From positions 9,207,001-9,271,000 of the forward strand of contig NC_084495.1 of the NCBI RefSeq assembly GCF_030035675.1: a DNA stretch of 64,000 nt, written 5' to 3'. The translations under genes were made by a program, and so were the position numbers. The notes beneath the pieces were generated by a model. That model saw only the letters and a list, made by a program, of their open reading frames with translations, ran no database searches and was not told the DNA's origin. The DNA is from Rhineura floridana. Lineage: Eukaryota; Chordata; Lepidosauria; Squamata; Rhineuridae. Positions 46,910-58,360 of this stretch are shown here, piece by piece (the first letter of the stretch is position 1; every line of letters begins with the position of its first letter).

Positions 46910-47500
46910 GAGTTATGATGATTATTATTTATTACATTGGTATACCGCCCCATAGCCGAAGCTCTCTGGGCAGTTTACAACAAAAACATTAAAAACAAAT
47001 ATACAAATTTAAAAACACTTTAAAAAATAATAATTTAAAAACACATGCTAAAATGCCTGGGAGAAGAGGAAAGTCTTGACTTGGTACCAAAAAGATGACA
47101 GTGTTGGCGCCAGGCGCACCTCATCAGCAACATCATTCCATTATTTGGGGGCCACCACTGAGAAAACCCTCTCCCTTGTTGCCATTGACATTTTCATTGA
47201 GCTATGCTATGACCCCATGGTCTCATTACTGGGCAGTCACTGCCAGTTCAGACCCCATTAGTCTCTGTGTGAAGTCAGGAAAAAAATTTGCCCCTGTGTG
47301 TTATCACTTCACACTTGCTTACATACACATCAGCACACAGAGATGGGTTCTCTTTTGGCATTTCTTGTTCTCTGCCTTCAAGTCGATTACGTCTTATGGC
47401 GACCCTGTGAATCTTTTTGGATATATTCATAGGGTTTTCATGGTAAGAGGTATTCAGAGGTGGTTTACCACTGCCTTTCTCTAAGCCTACAGCACCTGGT
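46910..47500 (-). mobile_element. L2-type tail and Sauria SINE fragment, reverse
   Basis: 46915-47190 has 'tataccgccccatagccgaa' and 'gttggcgccaggcgcacctc'. 47370-47490 has 'cttcaagtcgattacg' and 'agggttttcatggtaagagg'. Confidence 0.65.
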
Positions 47501-47569
47501 ATTCTCAGGTGGTCAATATGATGATATTTACTTGTTTTAGCCCAAACCCATGCATGCTTGCTCCAACTG

Positions 47570-48500
47570 AAATCTCAGTGCGGAATTTATATCCTGCCCC
47601 TAATATACATTCCAGAGCAGGTATGAACAGTATTAAAATAGCCAAAATAAAATAGCAGCTGATAAAACTAATAATCAGCAAGGCCAGCAGACAATAAATG
47701 CAACTGTATTTTATTGCAGGAATGAATAATCACTCATAAATGCCTGGGTAAACAAGTTGGTTTTGCCTGCTTCTGGAATGTTAACAGAGATGGCACTAGA
47801 CAGCGTCCAAAGTCAGAGTGCCACCACAGAGTAGGCACTATCTCATGTTGCCACCCAATGTATCTTCTCTGATGGTAGGATGAGATGGGCCTTCATCAGA
47901 TCTAAGGACACAGGGAGAGGTGTTCCCTCAAGATATCAGGATTCCAAGCCATTTAAGGCCTTGAATGAAGCCCCAAAATGAACAGGTAACCAATTAATCT
48001 CTTTCCAGATCAGTGCTGTTATATTCCTGATAGCTTTCCCTGTCAGTATCGTGGCAGCTGCATTTTGTAGAATTGTAATTTCTGGATCATTTTATTTATT
48101 TTATTTATTAAACTTATTTATTCAACTGGTATACCGCCCCATAGCCGAAGCTCTCTGGGCGGTTTACAACAACTAATTTTGAAGGGTAGCTCTCCATAAA
48201 GCACATTACAGTAATCTAAAAAAAAAAAAAGATTACCAGAGCATAGGTCACTTGAGGGTGAACTATCTGTGTCCAGGAATAGTTGTAGCTGGTGCACCAG
48301 CTGAATCTGGCAAAGACTTTGTGAATGGGGCTTGTTCTCTAAATGCATAGTAGGATTGCAGTCTCCTTGAATGTGAATAGTGAGTCCCAATCAGAAATCT
48401 CTCTCGTCTCCAAGCAAACATAATTTTGCAGTATAGAAGGAGTGTAACTTGCATGGCTAGAGGTTTGAGATGATGCCCCAGGTTGCATAAATGCTCCAGC
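47570..48500 (-). mobile_element. Old L2-type LINE, reverse, with younger tail inserted
   Basis: Reversed L2 DNA ('gagtgccaccacagagtagg', 'agccatttaaggccttgaat', 'cattacagtaatctaaa'). A younger L2-type tail ('ataccgccccatagccgaag') lies within it at 48090-48180. Confidence 0.55.
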
Positions 48501-48524
48501 TGCAAACTAAATATTGTAATTTGT

Positions 48525-48665
48525 TATTGTCACTAGCTGGTATGGATGCTGACTTAAAAAAATATGTGAACTTGAAAAAGGGAAAGCTAGTTCAGACGGA
48601 GGATTTAGATCAGTTCACCCTAATTCCAGATACGCTTCTAATGGAAATGTGGAATGCTTGTGATG
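48525..48665 (+). CDS. Orphan exon-like open segment, unknown
   Basis: An open stretch following a 'tgttattgtcactag' acceptor-like sequence encodes MDADLKKYVNLKKGKLVQTE then DLDQFTLIPDTLLMEMWNAC. The composition looks protein-like (mixed charged and hydrophobic residues) and unlike the LINE frames nearby. No donor is clear and no family is recognised, so chance or a processed-gene fragment remain possible. Confidence 0.25.
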
Positions 48666-48689
48666 GGGGGGGTGCGTGCCTCTTCTTCT

Positions 48690-49545
48690 CCACTGCTAAA
48701 ATGGGGTGGGAAACCTCAGACCGGAGGGGCCAAATGCAGCCCTCAGGCCTCTCCATCTGGCCCGTGGGAAGCGTCCCCAGGCCACACACCCTCTCCCTAA
48801 GCCAAATACCTCATTAGCCCTTTGCCTGGCTGGAATGTGCTCTTGAACTGTAATGATGCCTCTTGGATGGAGAGATGTGTCCAAACCTCTTACTTTTCTA
48901 TGACTGGACTGGACTTCACTATCACACCGGTTGCTCCACTCAGGACTGGCACGTGACCTCCAGAAGGTTGTCAGTGAGGTAATGCAGCCCTTGGGCTTAA
49001 AAAGGATCCCTGACTCTGGCCCAGATCGGATGCATACTTTCCTGAAGACAAGACCTTCTCTTCTTCTTTAAGAAGAAAAAAAAATGAGTTAAGGTCAATT
49101 AAGTCTCTGGGCCGTTTTTGCTATATTTACCAAACTTGTAGAGTTTTCTCAGATGCAGATGTAGTGCCTGCACTCTTAAACCTGCATAGAGAATATCACT
49201 TGATGTGGCCCTCCACATCAGAGCATTCATTGCTAGATGACGGCAACATCAAGGAATGAATTGTGCAAATGGGCCATCATGGATATAGCATTGCAGATTG
49301 TGTGTTTTTTTTTAAAAAAAAGGTCATGTCACTTCATACATAATGTTTTCAATCATTTACAAAATAATTTTGGAGAAAATAGGTGAGGGTTTTTTTGTGT
49401 GTGAATATAGGGTATCTTGCAAAGGTGCATACAGTCAGCTTTTTTAGGAGGGCTTTTTTCTTTTACAAGATGTAAAATTTTACAATAGTTTTTTGTTGTA
49501 TGCCCTTATATGTGAAAATGTATTCATCATGTATGCGTGGGTGGT
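48690..49545. other. Repeat copy plus unassigned sequence
   Basis: 48690-48830 is a copy of the 4320-4500 repeat ('ggggccaaatgcagccctca'). 48840-49545 has poly-T/poly-A runs and nothing recognised. Confidence 0.35.
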
Positions 49546-49549
49546 ATTC

Positions 49550-50155
49550 AATGCTAGTCCTACTCAAAGTAGACCTGTTGAAATTAATGGACATGACTAA
49601 CTTAAGTCCATTAATTTGAATGACTCTACTCTGAGTAGGAATTACTTGTCCACAACTCTGAATGTGTGTATATATAGACTGATTTCTATGTGTGCATGAG
49701 CAACCATGGATACAGCACTGCAGATAAAGAAAGGGTCAGATCACTTCTCACTGCTTCCATCGTAGTGGTTTCACATGTTCAGTTGTCGCTTATCATAGTC
49801 TGGTTCACACATGCATACCCCTTATTTACATTGCATTGCTGTACACTTGACTGCCAAATGGATGTGTGAACTGATGCAATTATTTTAAACTGCTTTCAAT
49901 AATGTATTTTATATTGTTGTGACCCACCCTGGGGTACCTACTGTTAAAGGATGGGTAATAAATTTAGTAGCAATGATAACAACAAAGACAACAAATAATA
50001 ATGATTATGATACTAAGTTTCAGTCCACACTAAAGATTAATCTTTAGATCAGTGATGGCAAATAATTCATGCAAAATATTACTTGATGTGGCTTGGCTGG
50101 TTGATTGACGAGAATAAACTGCCCAGGCCTGCTTCTGTGACTTCAGCAGCTGCTT
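49550..50155. other. 'taagcc'-type repeat and LINE tail
   Basis: 49550-49640 is a copy of the 11.7 kb repeat. 49880-50005 is a LINE-like tail ('tgtgacccaccctgggg...taataaattta'). Confidence 0.4.
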
Positions 50156-50350
50156 GAGAGCCAGTGTGGTGTAGTGGTTAAGGTGTTGGTCTATGACCTG
50201 GGAGAGCTCATTGGGTGACCTTGGGCCAGTCACTGCCTCTCAGCCTCAGAGGAAGGTAATGGTAAACCACTTCTGAATACTGCTTACCATGAAAACCCTA
50301 TTCATAGCGTCGCCATAAGTCAGAATCGACTTGAAGGCAGGCCATTTCCA
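50155..50350 (+). mobile_element. Sauria-type SINE
   Basis: 'gagagccagtgtggtgtagt', 'tgggtgaccttgggccagtc', then 'cgccataagtcagaatcgac'. Box B is deleted ('gacctgggagagctcattg'), so it is internally shortened. Confidence 0.82.
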
Positions 50351-50574
50351 TTTTTGGTCTGCAGAGAACAGCAAGAGAAGCTTCTCAAGGCATGAAAGTC
50401 AGCCTGAAAAGCATTTGCCAACTCCTGACATTGCAGAAAGGGGCATGTGTGAAGTGGCTCCAGGTATACAGAAACCAAGGGTAATGAAATAACAGCTGAT
50501 CAAACATCTAGCTAAATTTCTAAAACTAAGCAAGGGGTGGTCCTATATAATAGTGAGTGTGTATGTCATGGATG

Positions 50575-50890
50575 GGAAAGCTGTGCCTCTCCAGATGTTG
50601 TTGGACTATAACTCCCAGCATCCCTGACTATTGCTTATGCTGTCTGGGGCTGATGGGAGATGGAGTTCAACAGCATCAGAAGGGCCACCATTTAGCCACC
50701 CCATCATCCTGATGTAGGTCTAACTTTGTTCAGCGGCATTGATTCTGGAGTGTTGAATGCATTGAGAGTAAGTCCCATTCAACAAAATGAAACACACTGG
50801 AATTCTAACCATCCCTACTCAGAAATAAGCCCTATTCAATTCAGTGGAGCTTACTCCCAGGTAAATGCGGTCAGGATTACAGCCTTACTT
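50575..50890. mobile_element. Palindromic MITE and 'taagcc' repeat
   Basis: 50575-50700 has mirrored 'ctccagatgttgttggacta' arms. 50780-50885 has 'gtggagcttactcccagg'. Confidence 0.6.
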
Positions 50891-51061
50891 CCGAAGAAAC
50901 ACGCACAGGCTCAGACTACAGAATACAGAGCTTACTGCCCGATTCGTGTCTGTTAACCTGATGGTAAGCCCCATCGAAGGGGCTGCGGCTCATGTAGGCA
51001 CAGCTAGACGCAGGGACCCCCAACCCAGGGCCACGAGCTGGAACGATCGCCCATTTATATA

Positions 51062-51380
51062 GCGGGAGCTCTTCTGGCCCAGAGTCTCTTCTCTGACTGG
51101 GAGAGAGGAGACATCTTTGCTCTCTCTCTCCTAGCCATGAGGTCAACTCCCACGCCTGGGCATTGCGCCTCCAATTTAGTTAGTTAGAACTAGGTATGCC
51201 TTCCTATCTACTATGTATTTCTATCAATAAAGTAGCTTTTCTTATTTTACCAAGTCTTAAGTCTCAGTGATACTGATGCAGGATAAAAGCCTGCTTTCTT
51301 AGGTAAACGCACGCACATGCTGGCACACTCGCATTTCAGACCGCTGTTACTCTCTGCTTAACTAATTTAGCACCACAACA
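51062..51380 (+). mobile_element. LTR-like fossil, 5'-truncated
   Basis: 'agccatgaggtcaactccca', 'caataaagtagcttttctta', and the family 3' end '...accacaaca' at 51380. Lies just upstream of the gene D promoter. Confidence 0.6.
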
Positions 51381-51445
51381 CCATTCCTGGAGGTGGAGAG
51401 AGGATAATGCTCGGAGAGGACCTTGCGGATATTTTTTGGGGAGGA

Positions 51446-51530
51446 GGATTGGGGACACTCAGTTGATGCGAGTTGCACTTCTCTCTTCAAGAACTATCTT
51501 GGTGGAATATAAAAAGTGGTTGGGCGGGGT
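51446..51530 (+). promoter_or_regulatory. Promoter of Shisa-like gene D
   Basis: GGATTGGGGACACTCAGTTG at 51446-51465 (the most diverged copy of the upstream box). TATAAA at 51508-51513 in GGAATATAAAAAGTGGTTGG. ATG lies 167 bp after the TATA. Confidence 0.72.
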
Positions 51531-51674
51531 TAGCGCGTCTGCCCGGCCACTCCTCCCGCGTGCCCTAATCTGGTTTATTAGACGGGAGGGTTGGGAGAGG
51601 TTACTAAGCAGGGGGAGGGGCTTTGGGTTGGGGAAAAGGCGGCGGCGGCGCCGCGCCTGAATTAAGCTCGCGTT

Positions 51675-54600
51675 ATGGCGCGGGCCGTGTTGTGCCTCCG
51701 GGTCCTGCTCTTGGCTCTGGGAGGCGCCTCCGCGGCGGCCGAGGGCGAACCCTGCTGTTCTTGGATGTGCGGGGCTGAGTCTCCTCCAGCCGCGTGTCCA
51801 AAGCGACGCGACGGCGCGGACGCCCCGTTCTGTTGTGGGACCTGCAGCTTGCCCTACTGTTGCTCCTCGCGAGAGGACCGCCTCGATCAACAGCGGTGCC
51901 CCCGGGGGGGTCCAGTGAAAAAAACCACCCAGTCTTCAGCTGATGAGGAACGTAAGTCTGTTCCATCATTCGCCAGCTGTTAGGGTGTCGGGAGATTGGG
52001 AGGTGGCCTTGGCCAAAAAAGGTGGAAAACTTGTAACTCCATCTCTTAGGCGCTTGAAGGGAAAGACCATAGTTCAGTGGTAGCTAGGGTAGTCGTCGTC
52101 CAGGGTCTCAGGGGGTCTTAGACCTCTTACTGTTTTGGAAACCAGGTCCCAGCAGGATCCTTATGTCTCCTGCATCCCATGAGCCAAACAGCACGAAAGG
52201 GTGTTAGCCACTGAGAAGAGTCTTCTAATGTGTTTCCTTCTTGCTGACTGGAGCCAATCAGAGTGAAAGGAGTTAGTTCTTACTTCAAAAACCCAAGTTG
52301 TGGAGAATGAGAAGAACTGCAGAAGAAGAGGCAGTGAATCTTGTTGATAGCATCCCAACTACATCATCAAGCAGTCTGGTAGCAACAGGAGATAAATGTG
52401 TAGACACTGAATCCAGGAGTTCAAGCAATATCTCTGGCAGTGAGAAAGGTCAAATGGTGACAGTGGCAGAGAAGCAGAAAGCAGGATTCAAGCCTGGCCA
52501 GATTATTCTATAATATTTAAAGGTTGAATAACCTCAGAAGGGGTGTGTGGCTATGGCTATCATGAAGGGACCCTGCACTTCTGAATTTGCCACCTGCTTT
52601 GTGTGCAGAAGGTCCCAGGTTCAGCCCCTGGCAACCTCAGGTAGGGCTGGGAGGGTCCCCTGCTGCCTGAAGCCCTGGAGAGCTGCTGCCAGTCAGTATA
52701 GACAATATTGAGCTAGAAGGGCGAAAATCTGACCTGGCACAAGGCAGTGTCCTATTTTCCTATGCTCTCTTTTTCCTATATTTCATTTTCCCTCAAAGTA
52801 GGGATTACTTTAGGGACGGGGAATCTGTGGCTGTCAAGATCTTGTATTTTATATTGTGATCTGCCCTGGGACCTTCTGGTGAAGGACGGGTGATACATTC
52901 ATTCATTTCATCATCATCATCATCATCATCTTGTTGGACTCCAACCCCTACAGCCCCAGCCAGCACAACCAATTATTGGAGATGATGGGAAATGGAGTCT
53001 CATCATCTGCAGGGCTATATGTTCCCTCTCCCTGGACTACTTGACCCTTGTCTTTCTAAATTTATATTTATTTATTGCATTTGTATAGCGCCCCATAGCC
53101 GAAGCTTTCTGGGTGGTTTATAACAATTAAAAACATTAAAAACAAATATTCAAATTTAAAAACACATTTTTAAAAAGCAATTTAAAAACACATGCTAAAA
53201 TGCCTGGGAGAAGGGTCATGGTTCCAATCAGTATAGGACAGCACTTGCATCTAGGAATGAATGGTCTCCCTTGAAGTAGCTCCACTCCACAGTATCTAGA
53301 TCAGCCCTCCCCATCCTGGCTCCCTTCTAGAATCATAGAATCATAGAGTTGGAAGGGGCCTATAAAGCCATTGAGTCCAGCCCCCTCTAGGTCAAGGAGT
53401 TCCCAAACTATGGCACTTCATTCAGGTGGTCCTCAGTGTGTGTGTGGATTTGTGGTTGGAAGTGAAACATCGGTCACATTAAATATTCTTATAGATTTAT
53501 TTATTTATTTATTTGGTTGCATTTATATACCACCCTTAGCAAATAGCTCTCAGGGCGGTAAACAGCATAGGGTAAAATACATACATGGCAATAATAAAAT
53601 CACAAAAACATATATGACATAAAAACAAATACAGTTAAACAGAAAATAAAAATAAAGACTTAGTATACAAGATTAAAAAGCTAAAAAGATTAAAGTGTTT
53701 AAAATGCCTGGGAGCATAAAAAGGTCTTTACCTGGCGCCGAAAAGATAATAGTGTAGGCGCCAGGCGTACCTCTTTGGGGAGGCTATTCCACAACTTGGG
53801 GGCCACCACAGAAAAGGCCCTAGATCTAGTAACCACCCTCCGGGCTTCACAGTGAGTTGGTACCCGGAGGAGGGCCTTCGATGACGAACAAAGCGAACGG
53901 GTAGGTTCATAGTGGGAGAGGCGTTCCACCAGGTATTGCGGTCCCACGCCATGTAAGGCTTTATAGGTCATAACCAACACCTTGAATCTCACCCGGAAGC
54001 AAATAGGTAGCCAGTGCAGGCGAGCCAGAACAGGAGTTATATGCGAAGACCAACTGGTCCTCGTCAATAATCTAGCTGCCGAATTCTGCACTAGCTGAAG
54101 CTTCCGAACTGTCTTCAAGGGCAGCCCAATGTAGAGTGCATTACAGTAATCCAATCTTGAAGTTACCAGAGCATGGACAACTGAGGCGAGGTCGTCGCCG
54201 TCCAGATAGGGGCATAGTTGGGCTACCAAACGGAGGTGGTAAAACGCATTCCGTGCCACCGAGGCCACTTGAGCCTCGAGAGACAAGGAAGGGTCAAAAA
54301 GAACCCCCAGACTACGGACCTGTTCTTTCAGGGGGAGTGTAACCCCATCCAGAACAGGATGCACATCCACCATCTGAGCGGGGAAGGCGTTCACCAACAG
54401 TGTCTCAGTCTTGTCTGGATTGAGTCTCAGTTTATTAGCTCTCATCCAGTCCATTATCGCGGTCAGGCAACGGTTCAGCACATCAACAGACTCACCTGAA
54501 GAAGATGAAAAGGAGAAATAGAGTTGCGTGTCATCAGCATACTGATGGCAACGCACTCCAAAACTCCTGATGACCGCACCCAGAGGCTGCATGTAAATGT

Positions 54601-55761
54601 TAAAAAGCATGGGGGACAAAACTGACCCCTGAGGGACTCCACAATGGAGAGTCCAGGGTGTCGAGTAATGTTCCCCAAGCACTACCTTCTGGCGACGATC
54701 TGCGAAGTAGGAGCGGAACCACTGCCAAGCAGTACCCCCAACTCCCAGCTCCGCGAGCCTCCCCAGAAGGATACCATGGTCGATGGTATCAAACGCCGCT
54801 GAGAGATCAAGGAGAATCAACAGAGTCACACTCCCCCTGTCCCTCTCCCGACAAAGGTCATCATACAGGGCGACCGAGGCTGTTTCAGTGCCAAAACCGG
54901 GCCTAAAACCGGATTGAATTTAATTGTGTTTTTATTGCTGCTGTTATATCTTATATTGTACTTGATTGTATTACAAGTTGAATTCTATGGAATTCAAACT
55001 GTAATACAATGAAGTACAATATATAAGAAATAAAAGAAACAATAAAAACACAATTAAAAAAAATCACACAGCATCTAGCACAATTGCTACAGCAGCCAGC
55101 AAAATTATTTAGTGGTCCATCAAGACCCTCAGCAATTTTCAAGTGGCCCGTGGGGGAAAAAGTTTGGGAACCTCTGGTCTAGATCAGGTGTGGGGAGCTT
55201 TTGGCTGCCCAGATGTTGCTGAACTACAACTCCTGTCAGCCCCAGCAAGCATGGCCAGTGGCTAGGGATGATGGGAGTTGTAGTTCAGGAGCATCTGGAC
55301 AGCCAACGGTTCCCCACACCCACTCTAGCTGTTGAGGACTAGCCTCCCATAATCCCTGTCTATTGGCCAGGTTGGCTGGGGCTGATAAGATTTGACTTCC
55401 GCATCTGGAGGGCACCATGTTGGCTACCTCTCTAGTCTACACTGACTGTGTTCTGTACTGACTGGCAGTCGCTCTCCAGGGTTTTAGACTGGACAGTTCC
55501 CCAGCCCTGCCTACAGATGCTGGGGCTTGAACCCGTGGCCCTTGTGTGGTCTACTGTTGACGAGGAACAGAGAACCACCTGAATGCGCTTTGTATGTATT
55601 TGAATCCTTGCTAAATAGCACACCTTCCTTGGAATTAGTCACACTGAGACTTTCAGCGTCAAAATAAGTAACACATACTTGATAGCCCTTTCCTGTCTAG
55701 ACGCAAACACTGAATGTAGTGTTTGCCCTCATGCTGTGAGGAGAGAGACAAAGGCAAGATG

Positions 55762-55796
<35 letters not shown>

Positions 55797-56718
55797 GAAG
55801 AAAAAGAAGGAAGCCAGAAGATGTGGTCAGCATCCTAAGAATATCAGTTTACACAGGAAGGAAGAATTAGGAGGAGATCAAAGGATAGGTGCAACCTAGG
55901 AGCCCATCTACCCTCTTTAACCCCATGCAGACCCAACCCACCAGTTTGAGCTGAACCACGTATTGCCAACAAGGAGAGGAGTTGTGGGGTTTGCGGGGGA
56001 AGGACAAGAGGAGGATCCAAAGCAGGCGTAGGGAACCTGCGGGCCTCCAGAAGTTTATTTATTTATTGTTTGATTTATATCCCGCCGCTCCTCCCAGTAG
56101 GAGCCCTGTTGGATTACAACTCCCATCTGTGACTGTTGGGCTGGCTGGCTGGCTGGGGCCAGTGGGAGTCCAACAACATCTGAAGTGTCACAGGTTTCCC
56201 AAGTCTGATCTAAAGTCCGATATTGGGTGCTGTGAGTGAGTGAGAGAGAGACACACAGGATTTGCCGGTCATATATGACAGATGAATTATTTTCCTTTCT
56301 TTTATTTCTAGGTGACTGGAACTTGATCTTGTTTTTCATCACAGCAGCGGGTTTTGCCCTCATTGCTATTGGTGTTTACTTCTTCTACACCCAGATCCAG
56401 ACTTGTCTGAGATCCTGCACTGAGCAAGGGCAGCAGACCCAGCAGGAGGATGTTGGCTCTCCTTCGAGACTCTCTGTCATTAACCCTTCTCACCTGTCTG
56501 GTGATCGCGTGAGCACAGCTTCACCAAATTCTGGTGCTGAGGACCTTCAAGGCACCTGTGACTTGCCCCTTGCTTTGGACAGCACATCTGTTCAGCAGTT
56601 CCATTATGCAAACCCTGGAATCCTGGAGGGTGAGGCAATCATCTTGTCTCCAGAGGCTCCTCTGAATCAAGGTGGCCTTGGTCTTCCCTCTGAGCCTGTC
56701 CTGCAAATGGAAATGTGA
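51675..56718 (+). CDS. Shisa-like protein D (two exons, intact)
   Basis: Exon 1 is 51675-51951 (ATG; donor GTAAGT, phase 1) and exon 2 is 56312-56718 (acceptor ATTTCTAG; TGA at 56716), giving about 227 aa. Residues 1-22 form a signal peptide (MARAVLCLRVLLLALGG). Residues 27-75 hold the cysteine domain with all eight Shisa-type cysteines (CPKRRDGADAPFCCGTC, YCCSS, LDQQRC) plus extra ones. From residue 94 comes a transmembrane segment (DWNLILFFITAAGFALIAIG, then VYFFY), then a glutamine-rich stretch, a serine/proline-rich stretch and the tail motif VQQFHYANPGILEGEAII. There is no PPxY motif, unlike A and C. The acceptor lies 27 nt upstream of the position used in A and B, so GDW is coding here. 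Expected to be a type I membrane protein of the secretory pathway. The intron carries a SINE, hAT-like and L2 elements, MITEs and an LTR-like fossil. Confidence 0.82.
52060..52770 (+). mobile_element. tRNA SINE split by a hAT-like element
   Basis: The SINE head ('gaccatagttcagtggtag', to about 52085) and body (from 52593: 'acctgctttgtgtgcagaag', 'gctgctgccagtcagta') are separated by a forward hAT-like copy (about 52086-52592). That copy carries a short frame with SIPTTSSSSLVATGDKC and SNISGSEKGQ, close to the frame at 59.3 kb. Confidence 0.7.
52850..53395. mobile_element. LINE tails and MITE
   Basis: 52850-52920 is a LINE tail ending in ATC repeats. 52925-53035 is a palindromic MITE. 53060-53215 is a reversed L2-type tail. 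53330-53392 is a reversed CR1 end ('agaatcatagagttggaagg'). Confidence 0.6.
53480..54918 (-). mobile_element. L2-type LINE, reverse, clean RT frame
   Basis: A 376-codon reverse-strand frame (53699-54829) holds LLDLSAAFDTIDH, GVPQGSVLSPMLFN, catalytic YADD, LNPDKTETLLVN, SRLDYCNALYIGLPLKT and FSVVAPKLWNSLP. The 3' end (53480-53690) has 'accacccttagcaaatagct'. Truncated at the 5' side near 54918. Confidence 0.9.
54919..55058. repeat. 140-bp palindrome
   Basis: TTTAATTGTGTTTTTATTG at the left is mirrored by CAATAAAAACACAATTAAA at the right. The centre GAATTCTATGGAATTC is mirrored too, and between them TTGTACTT and AAGTACAA pair. It abuts the 5' truncation of the L2 element. Likely a small MITE. 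Confidence 0.75.
55180..55425. mobile_element. Palindromic MITEs (one clear, one decayed)
   Basis: 55180-55325 has mirrored 'cagatgttgctgaactacaa' arms. 55325-55420 is a diverged second copy. Confidence 0.65.
55585..55968 (-). mobile_element. LTR-like fossil, reverse
   Basis: Same order as 63310-63736: 'cacactgagactttcagcg', 'tagtgtttgccctcatgctg', a TC repeat (about 55768-55794), 'agatgtggtcagcatcc', ending near 'ttgccaaca'. Confidence 0.6.
56025..56205. mobile_element. Palindromic MITE carrying a LINE-tail scrap
   Basis: 'tagggaacctgcgggcctcc' and 'ctccaacaacatctgaagtg' arms, with 'tttatatcccgccgctcct' inserted. It lies about 110 bp upstream of exon 2 of gene D. Confidence 0.5.
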
Positions 56719-58360
56719 ACCTGGTATGCTTGAAGGCCCACCTCTAACAAAGAGGCTGGTTACACTTAACGAAGCAGAACCCCATGCTCAACAATCTTAC
56801 CTTCCTTTTGGGATCAAGGAGATTAATGACGATGGTTATTTTAATGGTATGCATTAATTGTAACATTCACTTGCAAGCATGATACAGCAGTGTGTTGTGA
56901 CAAGGACCAAGGCGGACAGATTTCCTAAGGCTCCCTAGCCCCGGTTTGTTCAGTGAAGGATATCTTGGATACAGAAGATCTGTGTCCTAAATGGGAGGGG
57001 GTGGCCAACCTATCATCCTCCAGACCTTGTTGGACTCCAACTCCCGTCAGCCCCAGCCAGAATGGCCAATGGCCAAAGATGATGGGGGTTGTAGTCCAAC
57101 AAACATCTGATGGGCTTCCTTATGGACTACTATGCTGTAACTATCACAAGGGAGAGTGTAGGTGGCTAAACTGAAAGAGTATCTCCTGTGCTCACTGGAG
57201 CAAACAGCAACCACAACAAATCCCTCAATCGCCTGGTTATCTGGGCTCTGAGCTTACATAGCAGACTGTTAAAAATGCTTCGTCTTCAAATACAAATGTA
57301 TATTTAGTGGAAATAACTCATTTTGAGGAAAGGGAAGAGACTTCTCAAAGCAGGAGCTAGTTGGCTCTGTCTCTAAAGGAAAGAAGCATGCATATGGGGC
57401 TACTTTGGTGTGAGAGTAGGTATCGATATGGTAGGATGTTGCTAGATGCGCCACATTGCCCATAAAAGGAAAGAAGACCCGATAGACGTGCTAGTTCTGT
57501 GCTGTTGGTGTTTAGCAGCTGTGGGGAACATTTAGTCCTCCCGCTATGGCTGAACTACAACTCCCATGAGCCCCAGCAAGCATGGCCAATGGCTAGGGAT
57601 GATGGCAGCTGTAGTTCAGTAACATCTGCAGAGCCAAAGATTCCCCTCACCATAGCTCTCTAGAAGCCACTGAATAGGCAAAACATGGAACAGCCATCCC
57701 CAGCCTGGTGCCCTCCAGATGTTTTTGACTATAGCTCCCATCAGCCCCAGCTAGCATGACCAGTGGTCAGAGATGATGATGGGAGTTGAAGTCCCAAGGT
57801 CATATGGAGGGCACCAAGTTCGGAAAGCCAGGCATAGAGGCTACTACCCCTGCAAGGAACCTAGACAAAAATTGCCAATGAAGACAGGGCAAAGTTATTC
57901 TTGAGCTGCCGTGTGAAACACTGGACTGGCTTACTATGAAAAGAAAAAAATCCGTGTGACTGTCCTGTTTAATCTCCAGCTGTTGATCAGAGCTTCGCAA
58001 AGTTACTTTTTTAAACTACAACTCCCATCAGCCCCAGCCAGCATGGCCACCTCATTGGGCTGATGGGAGTTGTAGTTCAAAAAAGTAACTTTCCAAGCTC
58101 TGCTGTTGCTATATGAAGCACAGGAATGTTTGCACTGTTACTGTGGAGCAACATGCCAGACGTTATCCCAAGGCTTTTTTAAACTGGAAAACTATGACTG
58201 GTTCTGTGTATTAATCCTGAAGAGGGAAAACGGTCAAGCAGAAATGCATGTCTCCTGAACTTAAATGTTTGTTGGATTCAAGAAGTCAGTTTTAGCACAG
58301 ACCCTATTTAAATGTTTCCAAATATATGGATCAAATCACCACTAAAATATGTGCATTGTT
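56719..58360 (+). terminator. 3' UTR of gene D
   Basis: Includes 'aggaaagaagcatgcatatg' (the counterpart of 'aagaaagtagcatgcccatg' in A) and the shared terminal block at 58168-58360 ('ttctgtgtattaatcctgaa', 'ttagcacagaccct'). No perfect AATAAA; ACTAAA near 58338 is a candidate. Four palindromic MITEs interrupt it: about 57005-57115, 57520-57655, 57695-57835 and 57993-58105. Confidence 0.62.

Noticed and set aside
53699-54829. 376-codon reverse frame as a host gene
   Set aside because: L2-type reverse transcriptase with YADD and a LINE 3' tail.
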